Source of the DNA: Bacillota bacterium
GTDB lineage: Bacteria > Bacillota > Clostridia > Acetivibrionales > DSM-1351
Length of the DNA stretch: 38,802 nt
Direction: 5' to 3'
NCBI GenBank assembly: GCA_023436485.1
Contig: JAEZIU010000013.1
Location: 1 to 38,802, forward strand
A program made the translations under genes and the position numbers. Positions 38,732 through 38,802 of this stretch are shown one piece after another. How positions within the stretch are numbered: position 1 is the stretch's first letter; every line of letters starts with the position of its first letter. The notes beneath the pieces were generated by a model. The model made no database searches, was not told where the DNA came from, and was given only the letters and a program-made list of their open reading frames with translations.

Positions 38732-38802
38732 TGCGAGAGTTTTTAATAAACTATTGGTTTGTTATTGTGGTTGGCATTGGTCTAATCGGATACATAGTAT
38801 AT
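38731..38802 (+). CDS. Second holin-like membrane protein, cut by the window end
   Basis: The ATG overlaps the endolysin stop (TAATG). The visible 24 residues begin with MREFLINYWFVIVV and continue as one hydrophobic helix. The N-terminus resembles that of the first holin-like protein (MKDFIIKYWMQVLF). It is probably a holin or antiholin partner; the rest lies outside the window. Confidence 0.65.
   Translation, partial: MREFLINYWFVIVVGIGLIGYIVY

Larger units (their letters stand above)
5151..38802. mobile_element. Prophage, temperate myovirus type, right end outside the window
   Basis: From the tRNA-Lys remnant to the window end the genes form one phage genome: integrase and repressor leftward, then early/replication, packaging, head, contractile tail, fibre and lysis genes rightward. 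No chromosomal gene interrupts it and no attR copy of the tRNA-Lys segment is present. At least 33.6 kb lies in the window. The second holin-like gene is cut at 38802, and since lysis genes are usually near the end of such genomes, the right edge may be only a few kilobases further. Confidence 0.95.

Noticed and set aside
1..38802. CRISPR array or rRNA genes
   Set aside because: No regularly spaced identical repeats with unique spacers and no rRNA-like sequence were seen on either strand.

Overview
The window looks like chromosomal DNA of a low-GC Gram-positive anaerobe, probably a Clostridia member. The evidence is AT-rich sequence, strong GGAGG-type ribosome binding sites, many TTG and GTG starts, a rubrerythrin, a GAAC-N4-GTTC (LexA-type) box and AbrB- and XkdX-type proteins. 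No species is claimed.

Region 1 (1-5150) is ordinary host chromosome: tRNA-Pro(GGG), the fluoride channel CrcB, a Sir2 deacylase, an AAA/ABC-type ATPase behind a LexA-type box, an acyl-CoA thioesterase, rubrerythrin, a small secreted protein, a cyclase-family hydrolase and a GIY-YIG protein.

Region 2 (5151 to the window end) is one prophage that is not complete in the window. Its left edge is a truncated 3' half of tRNA-Lys(CTT) on the minus strand, the displaced attL remnant. The intact tRNA-Lys (attR) should lie beyond 38802. Integrase and repressor read leftward from a divergent promoter/operator region (6795-6932). An early operon reads rightward: small regulators, an HUH (ORF2/G2P-type) replication initiator behind a cluster of inverted repeats, SSB, a VRR-NUC nuclease, ParA, a ParB with an extra C-terminal domain, and two DNA methyltransferases. 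A monocistronic pentapeptide-repeat protein with a TIR-like C-terminal domain, bracketed by inverted repeats, is a probable accessory (moron) gene. A sigma-like late regulator, a second minimal tyrosine recombinase and an AT-rich membrane protein precede the packaging genes.

Region 3 (18262-38802) holds the structural and lysis genes. The head block follows lambda order (small and large terminase, gpW, portal, fused prohead protease/gpT-like capsid, decoration, FI/FII/Z/U-like proteins). The tail block is contractile and P2-like (sheath, tube, E and E+E' by -1 frameshift, tape measure, X, D, U, W, J, a V-like protein, I, fibres), so the virion should be a myovirus. A glycine-rich adhesin, XkdX, a membrane protein, a holin-like protein, an M15 endolysin and a second holin-like gene cut by the window end complete the map.

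The most notable observations are the plasmid-like replication/partition/recombinase set inside an integrated myophage, the pentapeptide-TIR-like cassette, the programmed frameshift in the tail chaperone, the protease-capsid fusion with a well-placed internal start, the 19-bp palindrome between parA and parB, and hairpins placed over ribosome binding sites or inside late genes.
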